DNA from: Xanthobacter oligotrophicus
Lineage (GTDB): Bacteria; Pseudomonadota; Alphaproteobacteria; Rhizobiales; Xanthobacteraceae
DNA length: 64,000 nucleotides
Direction of reading: 5' to 3'
NCBI RefSeq assembly: GCF_008364685.1
Contig: NZ_VTTL01000005.1
Coordinates: forward strand, 1 to 64,000
The notes beneath the pieces are model-generated. The model saw only the letters and a program-made list of their open reading frames with translations. It did no database searches and was not told the origin of the DNA. The position numbers and the translations under genes are program-made. This document shows, piece after piece, positions 31,806 through 41,274 of the stretch (positions are counted from its first letter, which is position 1; each line of letters opens with the position of its first letter).

Positions 31806-34706
31806 TCACTCGCTCTCGATGTCGAAGCCGAGCTTGCGCAGGCCGTTGCGAAGGGTGGCGCCGTCATAGGGCTTGCCCATGAGCGCAATCCTGGGCGAGG
31901 CGCCGAATTCGCCTTCCAGTTCCTTCGTGCCGTAGCCGGTGGCGATGATCACTGGCAGGTTGGGGGCGATGGCGCCGAGCCGGCGCACCACCTCGTCGCC
32001 GCTCATGTCCGGCAGGCCCACGTCCACCACCGCAAGAACCAGAGCGTTGCGCGACAGTTCCGCCACCGCCGCCTCGGCATGGGCGAGCGCCGCATGGCCG
32101 TGGGACGCCACCGTGACCTCGAAGCCGTGATCCTCCAGGATCTGCCGCGCCACCATGGCGACGAACGGCTCGTCCTCCACCAGGAGCACGGTGCCGCGGT
32201 TTCCCGGCGCCTCCAGCACGTCCTTCACCTTCGCCACCAGCTCCGCCTGGGTGAACGGCTTGGTCAGGAGGCGCACCCCATGGTCCAGCCGTCCGTGATG
32301 ACCGGCGGCATTTCTCGCATATGCGGTTGTAAATAGCACCCTTACCGTGGTGAGCCGCCGCCGCACCTCGTCCACCAGATGGCGCCCGTCCATCCGCTGG
32401 TCATCCGCGTCCGCGCCGAGGCGCAGGTCGGTGAGGAGCAGGTCGGGCGCGGCGCCCTCCTCCAGCGCCGCGAGGGCGGAGGCGGAGTCGGCGGCCTCCA
32501 CCACCGTGTGACCGGCGTCGCGCAGGGTGGCGGTCGAGAGCGCGCGGAGTGCGGCGTCGTCCTCCACCAGCAGCACGCGGGCGCCGCCGGCATGGCGCGA
32601 GCGGTCCGGGTGGGGGGCGACCGGCTCGCTCGCCACGTCGTCGGGGTGGCGCGGCAGGTAGAGCTTCACCGTGGTGCCTTCGCCGGGGGTGCTGTAGATC
32701 ATCACGTGGCCGCCCGACTGCTTGACGAAGCCGTAGACCTGGCTGAGGCCGAGCCCGGTGCCCTCGCGCGGGCCCTTGGTGGTGAAGAAGGGCTCGAACG
32801 CCCGCGCCCGCACCTCCTCCGCCATGCCGGAGCCGGTGTCGCAGACGAAGATCGCCACATACTGGCCCGGCTCCAGGTCCTCGTGGGCGGCGCAATAGGC
32901 TGCGTCCAGATAGGCGTTGGCGGTCTCGATGGTCAGCGTGCCGCCCGTCGGCATGGCGTCGCGGCCGTTGACCCCGAGGTTGAGGATGGCGTTCTCCAGC
33001 TGGTTGTGGTCGATCTCGGCGCGCCAGAGGCCGCCGGCCAGCACGGTTTCCACCGTCACCCGCTCGCCCAGCGCGCTGCGCAGCATGTCGGACATGCCGG
33101 TGATCAGCTTGTTGATGTCGGTGGGGCGCGGGTCCAGCGGCTGGCGCCGGGAGAAGGCGAGCAATTGCTGGGTCAGGGTGGCAGCCCGAAGCGCGCCCTG
33201 GCGGCCATAGTCGAGGAAGCGGCGGATGTCGGTGGCGTCCTTGTTGGCGTCGTCCTTGGGCACGCGCCGCTCGGCCGCTTCCAGGTTGCCGATGATGACG
33301 GTGAGCAGATTGTTGAAATCGTGGGCGATGCCGCCGGTGAGCTGGCCCACCGCCTCCATCTTCTGGGCCTGCCGCAGCTGGGCCTCGGCCTTCAGCCGGT
33401 CTTCCATCTCCTGCTTGAGCCGCGCGTTTGCCTTGGCCAGTTCCACGGTGCGGGCGCTGGCGAGGCGCTCCAGGTCCTCGTTGGTGCGGGCGAGGGCCTC
33501 GCGGGCGGCGACGATCTCGGAGATGTCGGTGCAGCTGCCATACCAGCGGTCGATGCGCCCGTCGTCGTCGCGCACCGGCACCGCGCGGCACAGGAACCAG
33601 CGATAGCTGCCGTCGCTGGCGCGGAACCGGCATTCGCGGGAATAGGGCGCGCCCGAGGCGAGGCAGCACTTCCACGCATCGAGGGCGGCCGCCTGGTCTT
33701 CGGGATGCAGGTGGGTGTGCCATTCCGACACCTCCCCGGCCGGCGGGGTGACGCCGGTATATTCGCTCCACCTACGGTTGTAGTAGTCGCCCCTGCCGTC
33801 GGGGGTGGCGGTCCAGACCATCTTGGGCAGGGCCTCGGCGAGCAGGCGGTAGCGCTGCTCGCTCTCGGCCAGGGCCTTTTCGGCGGTCTTGCGCCCGGTG
33901 ATCTCGGTGACGATCATGCCCACCAGCCCGATGGCCTCGCCCTGGGTGCGCACCGGGAAGAAGCTGACCAGGAAGTGGCGCCACACGCCGGGCGCCGCCG
34001 GGGTGGCGCCTTCCACCTCCACGTCGGCGAGGACTGCGCCGGTGGCGCGCACCTGCTCCAGCCCCGGGGTGATGGCCCCTGAAAGCTGGGGCAGCATGTC
34101 GGCGAGGGAGCGGCCCACATGCTCGCCGGCGGGAATGCCCACCATCCGCGCCAGGGTCTCGTTGACCCGCATGAAGCGCAGCCGGCCGTCGAAGAAGGCG
34201 AAGCCCACGGGTGCGTGCTGCAGCAGGGCTTCCAACGTCGCCACCACGGTGTTCTGCTCGGCCACCGCCGCCAGCAGTGCGCCGTGGGTGGCGTTCAGGC
34301 GGCGGACGCTCACCCGCATCAGCGTCCCGATCAGCCACAGGCCCAGGGCGTTCACCGTGAAGGAGAACAAGCCGGCCACCGCGCCGAAGCTGCCGTCAAC
34401 GGGGCTGCCCGGATCGCTGCCCAGACTGCTCCACGCGCTGGCCGGCAGCAGCGCACCATTGGCGAGGACGAGGGCCACCACGGCGGCAAAGCCCACCCGC
34501 GCGCCGCTGATCAGCGTCACCACGACGATGGCGGGCAGCTGGAACAGGAACGGCGCCAGCTCCCGCAGCGACAGGCTGAGGCCGTAGCGCAGGCCGAACG
34601 CCGCCCCCAGCACCACGCCGGCGAAGCCCAGCCGCGACGCCAGGGTGCGCGGCTCTGAAATGACTTTGAGGAAAAGGCCTACAAGGCCCCGGCTGGACAG
34701 GTTCAT
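31806..34706 (-). CDS. Hybrid sensor histidine kinase with MASE1-like membrane domain, PAS domains and two receivers
   Basis: This 966-residue hybrid kinase begins with a membrane region (about residues 20-150, several helices, MASE1-like). Two PAS domains follow (near 170-290 and 310-420; the second ends [11 protein letters not shown]), then a coiled coil. The kinase core has His462 in [12 protein letters not shown], an N box [23 protein letters not shown] and [10 protein letters not shown]. Two C-terminal receivers carry Asp760 (LLLTDLRLG) and Asp895 ([11 protein letters not shown]). All catalytic boxes look intact. The partner is not known; a REC-only output could be elsewhere. It is tail-to-tail with the DUF883 gene. 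GGAG precedes the ATG at 34706; the open frame to 35042 is spurious. Confidence 0.9.
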   Translation of the reverse strand: MNLSSRGLVGLFLKVISEPRTLASRLGFAGVVLGAAFGLRYGLSLSLRELAPFLFQLPAIVVVTLISGARVGFAAVVALVLANGALLPASAWSSLGSDPGSPVDGSFGAVAGLFSFTVNALGLWLIGTLMRVSVRRLNATHGALLAAVAEQNTVVATLEALLQHAPVGFAFFDGRLRFMRVNETLARMVGIPAGEHVGRSLADMLPQLSGAITPGLEQVRATGAVLADVEVEGATPAAPGVWRHFLVSFFPVRTQGEAIGLVGMIVTEITGRKTAEKALAESEQRYRLLAEALPKMVWTATPDGRGDYYNRRWSEYTGVTPPAGEVSEWHTHLHPEDQAAALDAWKCCLASGAPYSRECRFRASDGSYRWFLCRAVPVRDDDGRIDRWYGSCTDISEIVAAREALARTNEDLERLASARTVELAKANARLKQEMEDRLKAEAQLRQAQKMEAVGQLTGGIAHDFNNLLTVIIGNLEAAERRVPKDDANKDATDIRRFLDYGRQGALRAATLTQQLLAFSRRQPLDPRPTDINKLITGMSDMLRSALGERVTVETVLAGGLWRAEIDHNQLENAILNLGVNGRDAMPTGGTLTIETANAYLDAAYCAAHEDLEPGQYVAIFVCDTGSGMAEEVRARAFEPFFTTKGPREGTGLGLSQVYGFVKQSGGHVMIYSTPGEGTTVKLYLPRHPDDVASEPVAPHPDRSRHAGGARVLLVEDDAALRALSTATLRDAGHTVVEAADSASALAALEEGAAPDLLLTDLRLGADADDQRMDGRHLVDEVRRRLTTVRVLFTTAYARNAAGHHGRLDHGVRLLTKPFTQAELVAKVKDVLEAPGNRGTVLLVEDEPFVAMVARQILEDHGFEVTVASHGHAALAHAEAAVAELSRNALVLAVVDVGLPDMSGDEVVRRLGAIAPNLPVIIATGYGTKELEGEFGASPRIALMGKPYDGATLRNGLRKLGFDIESE

Positions 34707-34928
34707 CCATGCTCCTGCAGCGAACGGGCCGCCACAATGCCCTTGATGGGGCGTCAGGTTCAACCTTCGAGCCGCCGCATGGTTTCCGCGGCGGATGATC
34801 AATGATGCCTGAAAGCGTTTGCTACTTCTGTACCGTCCGTCGAACCGGGGACGCTTGGCGTTCGGGCCATGCCTTGGAGGCGGGTCCAAGTGACGAAGCG
34901 CTGGTTCCCACCTCAACGCCGGCCAACT

Positions 34929-34960
34929 CCCTCTCCCTCCCCCGCAAGCGGGAGAGGGTT
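34929..34960. repeat. Short palindromic intergenic repeat (copy B)
   Basis: The sequence CTCCCCCGCAAGCGGGAGAG, then GGTT, differs from copy A at 16031-16054 at only one position in the shared core (CTCCCCCGCA.GCGGGAGAGGGTT). It is preceded by CCCTCTCC. It belongs to a dispersed intergenic palindrome family. Confidence 0.65.
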
Positions 34961-35045
34961 CCACGGCGTGCCCGGCCGGAGCGCTGGATTTGCGGATTGA
35001 GACGCCACCGAGCCTTGGCCCGAAAACGCCCCCGGCGGCCAAATG

Positions 35046-35069
35046 AAAACGGGAGCCTCCCGGCTCCCG
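35046..35069 (-). terminator. Intrinsic terminator of the PRC-barrel gene
   Basis: A perfect 8-bp stem (CGGGAGCC, loop TCCC, GGCTCCCG) at 35050-35069 is followed on the minus strand by TTTTCATTT. It lies 63 bp past the stop of the minus-strand gene. Confidence 0.75.
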
Positions 35070-35132
35070 TCTCCCCCGCCGGGCATCCGCATCCGGCAGA
35101 CCGGTCGAGGATGCCCGTTATTCAGCCGCCGG

Positions 35133-35648
35133 TCAGCGGGTGGTGGCGGGCGGCGTGGTGACCGGATGGGCCGGCTTGGCCACGCTGCCGGTGGTGGAGG
35201 GCGCCGCATCATACTTGGCGAACTCCGGCGCGGCCTTCAGCTCGTCCTTGGTCTTGCGCAGCACCAGGCGGTTCTTGCCGTCGGCGTTGCGGGTCACCTC
35301 CACCGCCTGGAACGGCACCGCCACGTCCTTCTGGCCGACGCCCAGGAAGCCGCCCACGCCGATCACCGCGGCCGTCACAGCGCCGGTGCGGTCGAGGACC
35401 AGGTCGTTGATCTCGCCCAGGTTCTCGTCGGCGGCGCCGTGGACCTTCATGCCGATGAGGTTGGAGGCCAGATGCTGGTCGGCTCGCTGCTGCTGGATGA
35501 AGGCCGAGTGGCCCGAGGTCGCGCCCGGCGTCATGGGGGTGGTCGCGGCCGGGGTGTTGGGCATGGCGGGCGGGACCGTGGTCTGGGCCATGGCGGTGGT
35601 GGACAGAAGAAGGGTCGCAGCGGCAGCGTAGATCGGCATCTTGTTCAT
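35133..35648 (-). CDS. Exported PRC-barrel domain protein
   Basis: This 171-residue protein starts with a signal peptide (MNKMPIYAAAATLLLSTTAMAQ, cleavage likely after AMA). A Thr/Pro-rich linker and a PRC-barrel domain follow (ASNLIGMKVHGAADENLGEINDLVLD, VIGVGGFLGVGQKDVAVPFQAVEV). Such periplasmic or envelope-associated PRC-barrel proteins are common in Hyphomicrobiales and often stress-linked, with no defined biochemistry. The Pro/Thr-rich tail is probably unstructured. It has its own terminator. Confidence 0.85.
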   Translation of the reverse strand: MNKMPIYAAAATLLLSTTAMAQTTVPPAMPNTPAATTPMTPGATSGHSAFIQQQRADQHLASNLIGMKVHGAADENLGEINDLVLDRTGAVTAAVIGVGGFLGVGQKDVAVPFQAVEVTRNADGKNRLVLRKTKDELKAAPEFAKYDAAPSTTGSVAKPAHPVTTPPATTR

Positions 35649-36037
35649 GATTTTCTCCTCACGGAAATTGTGGATGCACGAATGGTCCAGACTGCGGTGA
35701 CGGGAAACACAGCTTCACCGATGGTGCAGGAAGCCTAGGTGCTCCAGATCTCGAATCTGAACGCTCATTCGTATCAATCTTGCAGACAGTGGAAGGCGTT
35801 CACCTTCCGGCTGCTGCAGGGTCAACTCTGACCGGGAGGGTGGGTTCCAACCTTAATTTTTGGGCGCCGCCCTTGTTTGTGTGCGCCGGATGCCGAACGC
35901 AGGCGTCGTTTGTACGGGTGCGGGCTTGCGCTGGCGTATCTGCCCCGGACCATGGGCGTCGCCGCGCGCGCCACTCTTGCGCGGCGAAAGGCGGCATGGC
36001 ACAGCCGGATCAGCCCCGATCCAAGGATAGAAGGCGC
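35649..36037. other. Divergent intergenic region with an extended palindrome
   Basis: These 389 bases separate the PRC-barrel gene (minus) from the TerB-like gene (plus); no gene is evident. An imperfect palindrome at 35781-35818 (outer TGCAG/CTGCA, inner GGAAGG-CGTTCA-CCTTCC) may be a regulatory site. A weak EcfG-like motif on the minus strand (GGAAC-N16-AGTT, 35848-35824) points to the PRC-barrel gene but misses a consensus base. Confidence 0.5.
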
Positions 36038-36517
36038 ATGTTCCGCACCCTCTCCGACTTCATTACCGACATTACCGGCGGCGCCCGCGAGGCGGCTGCT
36101 TTCGACGAGACCGACTATCGCCTCGCCGCGGCCGCCCTGCTCGTGCACGTGATGTCCATCGACGGGGCGGTGACGGTGGACGAGCAGGCCGTGCTGCGGA
36201 CCATCCTTGCCAACCGCTTCGGGCTCGACGCGAAGGAAAGCGAGGCTCTGGTTGAGCTTGCCATTGCCAAGGATGCCGAGGCAGTGGATCTTTATGCCTT
36301 CACCAGCGTGCTGAATCGCGCGCTGGACGACGAGGGTCGCCGCCGCATCGTGGAGATGATGTTCGAGGTTGCCTATGCCGATGGCGGCCTGAGCGAATTC
36401 GAGGACAACCTCGTGTGGCGCGCGGCCGAGCTTCTGAACGTCGGCTCGCGCGATCGCATCCGCATCCGCCGCGAGGTCCGGGAGGAGACGGAAACTGGCG
36501 GTGAGCAACCGGAATAG
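36038..36517 (+). CDS. TerB-like tellurite-resistance family protein
   Basis: This 159-residue all-helical protein matches the TerB/DjlA-N type fold: LAAAALLVHVMSIDGAVTVDEQAVLRTIL, then a second repeat-like segment IVEMMFEVAYADGGLSEFEDNLVWRAAELL. Both carry an acidic loop (SIDGAVT, YADGGLS) that may bind metal. Its function in non-tellurite contexts is unknown. An in-frame ATG at 35996 is possible, but MFRTLSDFI is where the domain begins and AAGG precedes it. The next gene starts inside its last codons. Confidence 0.75.
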   Translation: MFRTLSDFITDITGGAREAAAFDETDYRLAAAALLVHVMSIDGAVTVDEQAVLRTILANRFGLDAKESEALVELAIAKDAEAVDLYAFTSVLNRALDDEGRRRIVEMMFEVAYADGGLSEFEDNLVWRAAELLNVGSRDRIRIRREVREETETGGEQPE

Positions 36518-37367
36518 CTCTGGCGACGGCTTCGTGCCGGCAGGTCTGGACGCGCTGGGTCTGGACCAGCTCGGTCTGGACCCGGCGGACCGCGCGGGAG
36601 CGGACAGCTCCGCGCTGAGTGGGGCGCCTTCCGCCGGCACCGTGCTGGTGGTGCTCCATCAGGCGCGCTCCACCCCCGGCCGCATCGGCGAGCGCCTCGA
36701 GCGGCGCGGCTATGCCCTGGACGTGCGCCGCCCGGCCCTGGGTGATGCCTTGCCCGACCGCCTCGACGGCCATGACGGGGTGGTGGTGTTCGGCGGCCCC
36801 ATGAGCGCCAACGACCCGACCCCCTTCATCACGGAAGAGATCCGCCTCCTGGAGCGGGCGCTGGCCTCGGCCACCCCCAGCCTCGGCGTCTGCCTCGGCG
36901 CCCAGCTCATGGCCCGGGCGCTGGGCGCCCGCGTCGCTCCCCACGAGGCGGGCGCCTGCGAGATCGGCTACTACCCGCTGGAGGCCACGACGGCCGGCAC
37001 CGCCCTGATGCCGTGGCCGAGCCATGTCTACCACTGGCACTCGGAGGGCTTCGACCTGCCGGTGGGGGCGGACCTGCTCGCCACCGGCTCGGCCTTCCCC
37101 AACCAGGCGTTCCGCTATGGCGGGACCGCCTATGGCCTCCAGTTCCACCCCGAGGTGACGCGGGAGATGATGTGCGCCTGGACCGAGCGCGGCGCCCATC
37201 GCCTCACCAGTCCCGGCGCCCAGCCCCGCGAGGCGCATCTGGACGGCTGGGGGCGGTATGACGGGGCGGTATGCCGCTGGCTCGACGCCTTCCTCGACGC
37301 GTTCCTGGGTCCCCGCCGTAGTTCGGGCACCGCGCCGGGTGAGCAAACCGAACCGAAGTCGGCCTGA
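36501..37367 (+). CDS. Class I glutamine amidotransferase (GMP synthase-like)
   Basis: This 288-residue protein is a stand-alone class I glutaminase-type domain. The triad is Cys131 (GVCLGAQLMA), His216 and Glu218 (LQFHPEV). About 45 residues of Gly/Leu/Asp-rich sequence precede the domain. Proteins like this hydrolyse glutamine or a gamma-glutamyl compound; no synthase partner is adjacent. It begins with GTG and overlaps the TerB-like gene by 17 bp in another frame, so they are likely co-expressed. Confidence 0.82.
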   Translation: MSNRNSSGDGFVPAGLDALGLDQLGLDPADRAGADSSALSGAPSAGTVLVVLHQARSTPGRIGERLERRGYALDVRRPALGDALPDRLDGHDGVVVFGGPMSANDPTPFITEEIRLLERALASATPSLGVCLGAQLMARALGARVAPHEAGACEIGYYPLEATTAGTALMPWPSHVYHWHSEGFDLPVGADLLATGSAFPNQAFRYGGTAYGLQFHPEVTREMMCAWTERGAHRLTSPGAQPREAHLDGWGRYDGAVCRWLDAFLDAFLGPRRSSGTAPGEQTEPKSA

Positions 37368-37494
37368 ACCCTGCCGATGGTGACGAACCTCCCGATATGG
37401 GGCTGATCCCCCGCACGACTGTCATCGTCCTGCGGTATGGTGGGCTAGCGATGCTGTTTCCGCCGGCCCGGCGGCGCTGATCTGGAGATCCACC

Positions 37495-38418
37495 ATGGAT
37501 GCCCGCACGCCCGCCGCCGCGATCCGCGGCATCGGCTATTCCATCCGCGCCACCGCGCCGGAGTTCGAGGACCTGCCCGCAAAGCTCGACGAGGCCGAGG
37601 GGCTTGGCGTTGATTTCGTTGAGCTTCCTGCCTTCGCCTGGAACCTCGTGGTGGACGGGCGGGTGCTGGAAGACCGCCTCGACCGGCTGGTGCGCATGAC
37701 CCGTGAGCGACCCTTCGGCTACACGGTGCACGGTCCGCTCGCCATCAATCTCATGTCCCCCAAAGCCCGCCTGCCCCGCCACGAAGCGCTGCTCGACGCC
37801 ATGATCGCCATCTCCGGCGCCCTGGGAGCGGTCAACCTCGTCCTCCACACCGGCTGCGTGCGCGGCGACGACGATGTGGACGTGGCCTATTCCCGCCAGC
37901 GCGACGCCCTCGCCCGGGCCGGCGACAAGGCGGGAAATGTGGGCGTAACGCTTTGCGTTGAAAACATCTTCCGCTTCGAGCCCATGCGCGAGACGGCGTT
38001 GCCCTCGCGCCTTGCCGGCGAGCTGGATGCCCTCGACCATCCCCATGTGCGCGCCACCCTTGACGTGAGCCACGCCTTCCTGCGCACCACCGAGGCGCGG
38101 GTGGATTTCCTGAATGAGATCAGTGCTCTGGCCCCCTTTGCCCGGCACGTCCACGTGCACGACAGCTTCGGCCGTCCGCTGGAAAGCTGGACCATGGACG
38201 AGGCCGAGCGCCTGGCCCTTGGGGAAGGCGACCTGCACCTGCCGGTGGGCTGGGGCGCCATCAAATGGGACGACGTGGCCGCCCGCTGCCGCTTCACCCC
38301 CGGCACCGTTGTGAACCTCGAGTTGCACCGCCGTTACTGGAGCGAGCTTCCCGCCCAGATCCCGGTGGTCCGCGCCCTCGCCGACCGCTTCGCCGAGACT
38401 GCCAGCGTCCCGGCCTGA
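37495..38418 (+). CDS. Sugar phosphate isomerase/epimerase-family TIM-barrel protein
   Basis: This 307-residue AP-endonuclease-2-type TIM barrel has metal-ligand motifs visible in VHGPLAINL, LHTGCVRGDDDV, VENIFRF, LDVSHAF and HVHVHDSFGR. It resembles xylose-isomerase-like epimerases, but no neighbouring pathway gene gives its substrate. GGAGATCCACC precedes the ATG at 37495. It stands 127 bp after the amidotransferase and is probably its own unit. Confidence 0.8.
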   Translation: MDARTPAAAIRGIGYSIRATAPEFEDLPAKLDEAEGLGVDFVELPAFAWNLVVDGRVLEDRLDRLVRMTRERPFGYTVHGPLAINLMSPKARLPRHEALLDAMIAISGALGAVNLVLHTGCVRGDDDVDVAYSRQRDALARAGDKAGNVGVTLCVENIFRFEPMRETALPSRLAGELDALDHPHVRATLDVSHAFLRTTEARVDFLNEISALAPFARHVHVHDSFGRPLESWTMDEAERLALGEGDLHLPVGWGAIKWDDVAARCRFTPGTVVNLELHRRYWSELPAQIPVVRALADRFAETASVPA

Positions 38419-38461
38419 GACGGCCTCCCAGGTGGGGCGATGAAAACACGTCAAAACAATC

Positions 38462-38508
38462 AGCTAGAGCATTTTCGCGATTCATTGGGACGCAGAAGTG
38501 CTCTAGCT
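38462..38508. repeat. Palindromic dispersed repeat (10-bp arms)
   Basis: AGCTAGAGCA (38462-38471) and TGCTCTAGCT (38499-38508) are perfect inverted arms around 27 bp containing TTTTCGCG. It resembles the (C/T)TAGAGC.TTTTCGCG type element at 49190-49247 and is common between genes in Hyphomicrobiales. It lies 22 bp upstream of the next start codon, so it may affect that gene's promoter. Confidence 0.7.
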
Positions 38509-38530
38509 TGGCGCTGGGAGGATCGTCGCC

Positions 38531-40270
38531 ATGCACAGAGCCCAAGAGCCATACGCTGCCGCGCCGAAAACCGAAAAGCCTGCACCTGCCGCCCCCACCC
38601 CAACACCCGCCCCCCCAAGCCGCCGCCTGATCTCCCCCAGCCTCGCGGCCCTGCTCGCCCGCTACAGCGTCTTCATCGCGCTGGTGGCCGGCGCCCTCCT
38701 GAGCCTCGTCCTGTCCTTCACCGACCAGTCGGCGTGGCTGATCGTGTTCTGCGTGCTGTTCCCGCTGGTGTTGGTGGGGGTGTTCGACATCACCCAGTCC
38801 GAGCACTCGCTGCTGCGCAACTATCCGGTGATCGGCTCGGCGCGCTGGATGTTCGAGGCGCTGCGGCCCTATCTGCGCCAGTATCTCATGGAGGACGACC
38901 TCTCCGAGCGCCCGTTCAACCGCGAGGAGCGCTCCATCGTCTATGCGCGGGCCAAGAACCAGGAAGACCGCCAGCCCTTCGGCACCGAGCTGGACACCTA
39001 TTCCGCCGAATATGAGTGGATGACCCATTCCCTCGCCCCGGCGCCGGTGGCCCACGAGCCGTTCCGCGTCAGCGTGGGTGGGCCGGCCTGTGCGAAGCCT
39101 TATTCCGCCTCGGTTCTCAACATCTCTGCCATGAGTTTCGGCTCGCTGGGGCGCAATGCCATCGAGGCGCTCAATCTCGGGGCCAGGACCGGCGGCTTCT
39201 ACCATGACACCGGGGAAGGCGGTTTCTCGCCCTATCACCGCGTCCATGGCGGCGACATCGTGTGGGAACTGGGGTCGGGCTATTTCGGCGCCCGTAACCG
39301 CGACGGCACCTTCTCGCCCGAGCGCTTCGCTGAGCGTGCCGCCGACCCCCAGGTGAAGATGGTGGAGATCAAGCTCTCCCAGGGGGCCAAGCCCGGTCAC
39401 GGCGGCGTGCTGCCCGCCGCCAAGGTGACGGCGGAGATCGCCGAGACCCGCGGCATCGCCATGGGCGAGGACTGCATCTCCCCCGCCCGCCACTCCGCCT
39501 TCTCCACCCCGGCGCAGATGATGGAGTTCGTCGCCCAGCTGCGCGAGCTGTCCGGCGGCAAGCCGGTGGGGCTGAAGCTGTGCGTGGGTCACCCCAGCGA
39601 GGTGTTCGCCCTCGCCAAGGCGATGCTGAAGACCGGCGTCCGGCCGGATTTCATCGTGGTGGACGGCGCCGAGGGTGGCACCGGCGCGGCGCCGCCGGAG
39701 CTGGCCGACCATCTCGGCATGCCCCTGCGCGAAGGGCTGATCCTGGTGCGCAACGCCCTGGTGGGCACGGGCCTGCGGCGGGAGGTGCGGCTCGCCGCGT
39801 CCGGCAAGGTCACCTCCGGCTTCTCCATGGCGGCGAACATGGCCATCGGCGCCGACTGGTGCAACGCGGCCCGCGCCTTCATGTTCTCGCTGGGCTGCGT
39901 CATGTCCATGCGCTGCCACACCGGCACCTGTCCCACCGGCGTCACCACCAACGATCCCCACCTCCAGCGCGGCCTGGTGGTGCCGGAGAAGGCGGAGCGC
40001 GTGGAGAGCTTCCATCGCCACACGGTGCATGCGCTGGCGGAGCTGGTGGCGGCCGCCGGCCTCTCCCATCCGGGGGAGCTGCTGCCGCACCATGTGTGGC
40101 ACCGGGTGAGCCCCATCGAGGTGAAGCCGCTGGACCGGCTCTATCCCTTCCTCGCCGCCGGCGCGCTGCTGGAGGCGCCGGACGAGACCGCCTACGGGGC
40201 CGACTGGCAGGCGGCCGACGCCGACAGCTTCGCACCCCGCGCCGCCGTTGGTCCCCGCAGGGCCGCCTGA
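38531..40270 (+). CDS. FMN-binding glutamate synthase-family protein, membrane-anchored
   Basis: This 579-residue protein consists of an N-terminal Pro-rich tail, two transmembrane helices (about residues 43-62 and 66-86) and the FMN/iron-sulfur domain of the glutamate synthase large subunit. Motifs include SAMSFGSLGRNAIEALNLGA, PGHGGVLPAAKVTAEIA, VDGAEGGTGAAP and the 3Fe-4S cluster cysteines in CVMSMRCHTGTCPTGV. It lacks the glutaminase domain and the small subunit, so it is not a complete GOGAT. The role may be an amidotransferase-free oxidoreductase. GGGAGG precedes the ATG. Such stand-alone GltB-like proteins occur widely without assigned function. Confidence 0.87.
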   Translation: MHRAQEPYAAAPKTEKPAPAAPTPTPAPPSRRLISPSLAALLARYSVFIALVAGALLSLVLSFTDQSAWLIVFCVLFPLVLVGVFDITQSEHSLLRNYPVIGSARWMFEALRPYLRQYLMEDDLSERPFNREERSIVYARAKNQEDRQPFGTELDTYSAEYEWMTHSLAPAPVAHEPFRVSVGGPACAKPYSASVLNISAMSFGSLGRNAIEALNLGARTGGFYHDTGEGGFSPYHRVHGGDIVWELGSGYFGARNRDGTFSPERFAERAADPQVKMVEIKLSQGAKPGHGGVLPAAKVTAEIAETRGIAMGEDCISPARHSAFSTPAQMMEFVAQLRELSGGKPVGLKLCVGHPSEVFALAKAMLKTGVRPDFIVVDGAEGGTGAAPPELADHLGMPLREGLILVRNALVGTGLRREVRLAASGKVTSGFSMAANMAIGADWCNAARAFMFSLGCVMSMRCHTGTCPTGVTTNDPHLQRGLVVPEKAERVESFHRHTVHALAELVAAAGLSHPGELLPHHVWHRVSPIEVKPLDRLYPFLAAGALLEAPDETAYGADWQAADADSFAPRAAVGPRRAA

Positions 40271-40299
40271 CCTCCGGCTGCGCTTGCGACCGGTGGCGT

Positions 40300-40328
40300 C
40301 TTGCAGGGATGGGACTTGCATCCCATAT
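40300..40328 (+). promoter_or_regulatory. Possible heat-shock (RpoH-type) promoter of hsp20
   Basis: CTTGCA (40300-40305), 17 bases, then CCATAT (40323-40328) resembles the alphaproteobacterial RpoH pattern (CTTG-N17-CYTAT type). It would start transcription about 85 bp before hsp20. The match is partial. Confidence 0.35.
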
Positions 40329-40421
40329 CCGGTCGGTCGGGGTGCCGTAAGGGCCCCGGCGGGCGCGGCCGGAGCGGTGCGCGCCCGGCAATGCAAAGTC
40401 GCTTGACGAGGGCTTTGACCG

Positions 40422-40847
40422 ATGTCGCGGATGTCTTCGCTGTCGTCCCCGTTTCTCTTGGGGTTCGACGAGGTCGAGCGGGCGCTCGACCGGGTCGCCA
40501 AGAGTGCCGAGGGCTATCCTCCCTACAATGTGGAGAGGATCGAAGCCGCCGGCGAGCCGCTGCGCCTCAGGATTACCCTGGCGGTGGCTGGCTTCACGGC
40601 GGAACAGCTCGAAGTCGTCCTCGACGAGAAGGAGCTGACCATCCGGGGCCGCCAGGTCGAGGATGGCCAGGGTCGCGTATTCCTGCACAGGGGGATCGCA
40701 GCCCGGCAGTTCCAGCGCACCTTCGTTCTGGCCGAGGGCATGAACGTGCTCGGAGCCGAACTGAAGAACGGGCTGCTCTCGGTGGATCTGGTTCGCCCGG
40801 AACCCGCTCGCCACGCCAAGCGCATCGACATCGTCTCCCGCCCGTGA
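40422..40847 (+). CDS. Small heat shock protein Hsp20 (IbpA-like)
   Basis: This 141-residue alpha-crystallin-domain chaperone has an N-terminal arm (SPFLLGFDEVERALDRVA), YPPYNVERI, then LAVAGFTAEQLEVVLDEKELTI and the C-terminal GLLSVDLVR. It holds unfolding proteins in an aggregation-prone but rescuable state without ATP. The C-terminal I-x-I motif is present as IDIV. The usual partner in alphaproteobacteria, a DUF1150 gene, follows 40 bp downstream. An RpoH-like promoter lies upstream. No clear RNA thermometer was seen. Confidence 0.93.
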   Translation: MSRMSSLSSPFLLGFDEVERALDRVAKSAEGYPPYNVERIEAAGEPLRLRITLAVAGFTAEQLEVVLDEKELTIRGRQVEDGQGRVFLHRGIAARQFQRTFVLAEGMNVLGAELKNGLLSVDLVRPEPARHAKRIDIVSRP

Positions 40848-40887
40848 GGGGAGCTGTGCCGCATTGCCCGGAGTGAGGAGTATTGAG

Positions 40888-41157
40888 ATGACACACGACA
40901 CCGAACACCAGATCACCCCGGCGGAAATCACCCCCGAAGCCCTTGCGGTCCTCGGCGGCGGCGAGATCGCCTATGTGCGCTCCATCCGCTCGGAGGATGT
41001 GCAGGCCCTGTTCCCGCAGGCGCCGCAGATCGCGCCGGGGATGAAGCTGTTCACCCTGCATGCGGCGGACGGAACCCCCATCATGCTCACCGACAGCCGC
41101 GAGGCGGCCCTCGCCAATGCCATGGAGCACCAGCTGGTGCCCGTGAGCGTGCACTGA
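40888..41157 (+). CDS. DUF1150 family protein
   Basis: This 89-residue protein has the family core LAVLGGGEIAYVRSI.SEDV and IAPGMKLFTLHAADGTPIMLTDSREAALANA. DUF1150 proteins are almost always encoded next to hsp20 in alphaproteobacteria, as here, and are probably involved in heat-shock physiology, but no activity is known. The start ATG at 40888 follows GAGGAG. Confidence 0.9.
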   Translation: MTHDTEHQITPAEITPEALAVLGGGEIAYVRSIRSEDVQALFPQAPQIAPGMKLFTLHAADGTPIMLTDSREAALANAMEHQLVPVSVH

Positions 41158-41274
41158 GCAGGCTTTCAGCCGTGCAGTGAGACCGTCAGCTGCCGCACGT
41201 CGCCAGTTCGCATCGGACCGGGAGCGTGCGGCACGCAGCTGATTCGCGTCTTCAGAAGTGGGGACGCGCGCCGG

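Larger units (their letters stand above)
34707..35132. other. Gene-free stretch with a palindromic repeat and a terminator
   Basis: No gene was found in these 426 bases. They hold the upstream region of the hybrid kinase, the repeat at 34929-34960 and the terminator of the PRC-barrel gene at 35046-35069. Confidence 0.6.

Noticed and set aside
35824-35848. EcfG-like motif upstream of the PRC-barrel gene (GGAAC-N16-AGTT)
   Set aside because: The first base of the -10 element does not match and the distance to the gene is 176 bp. Kept only as a remark.
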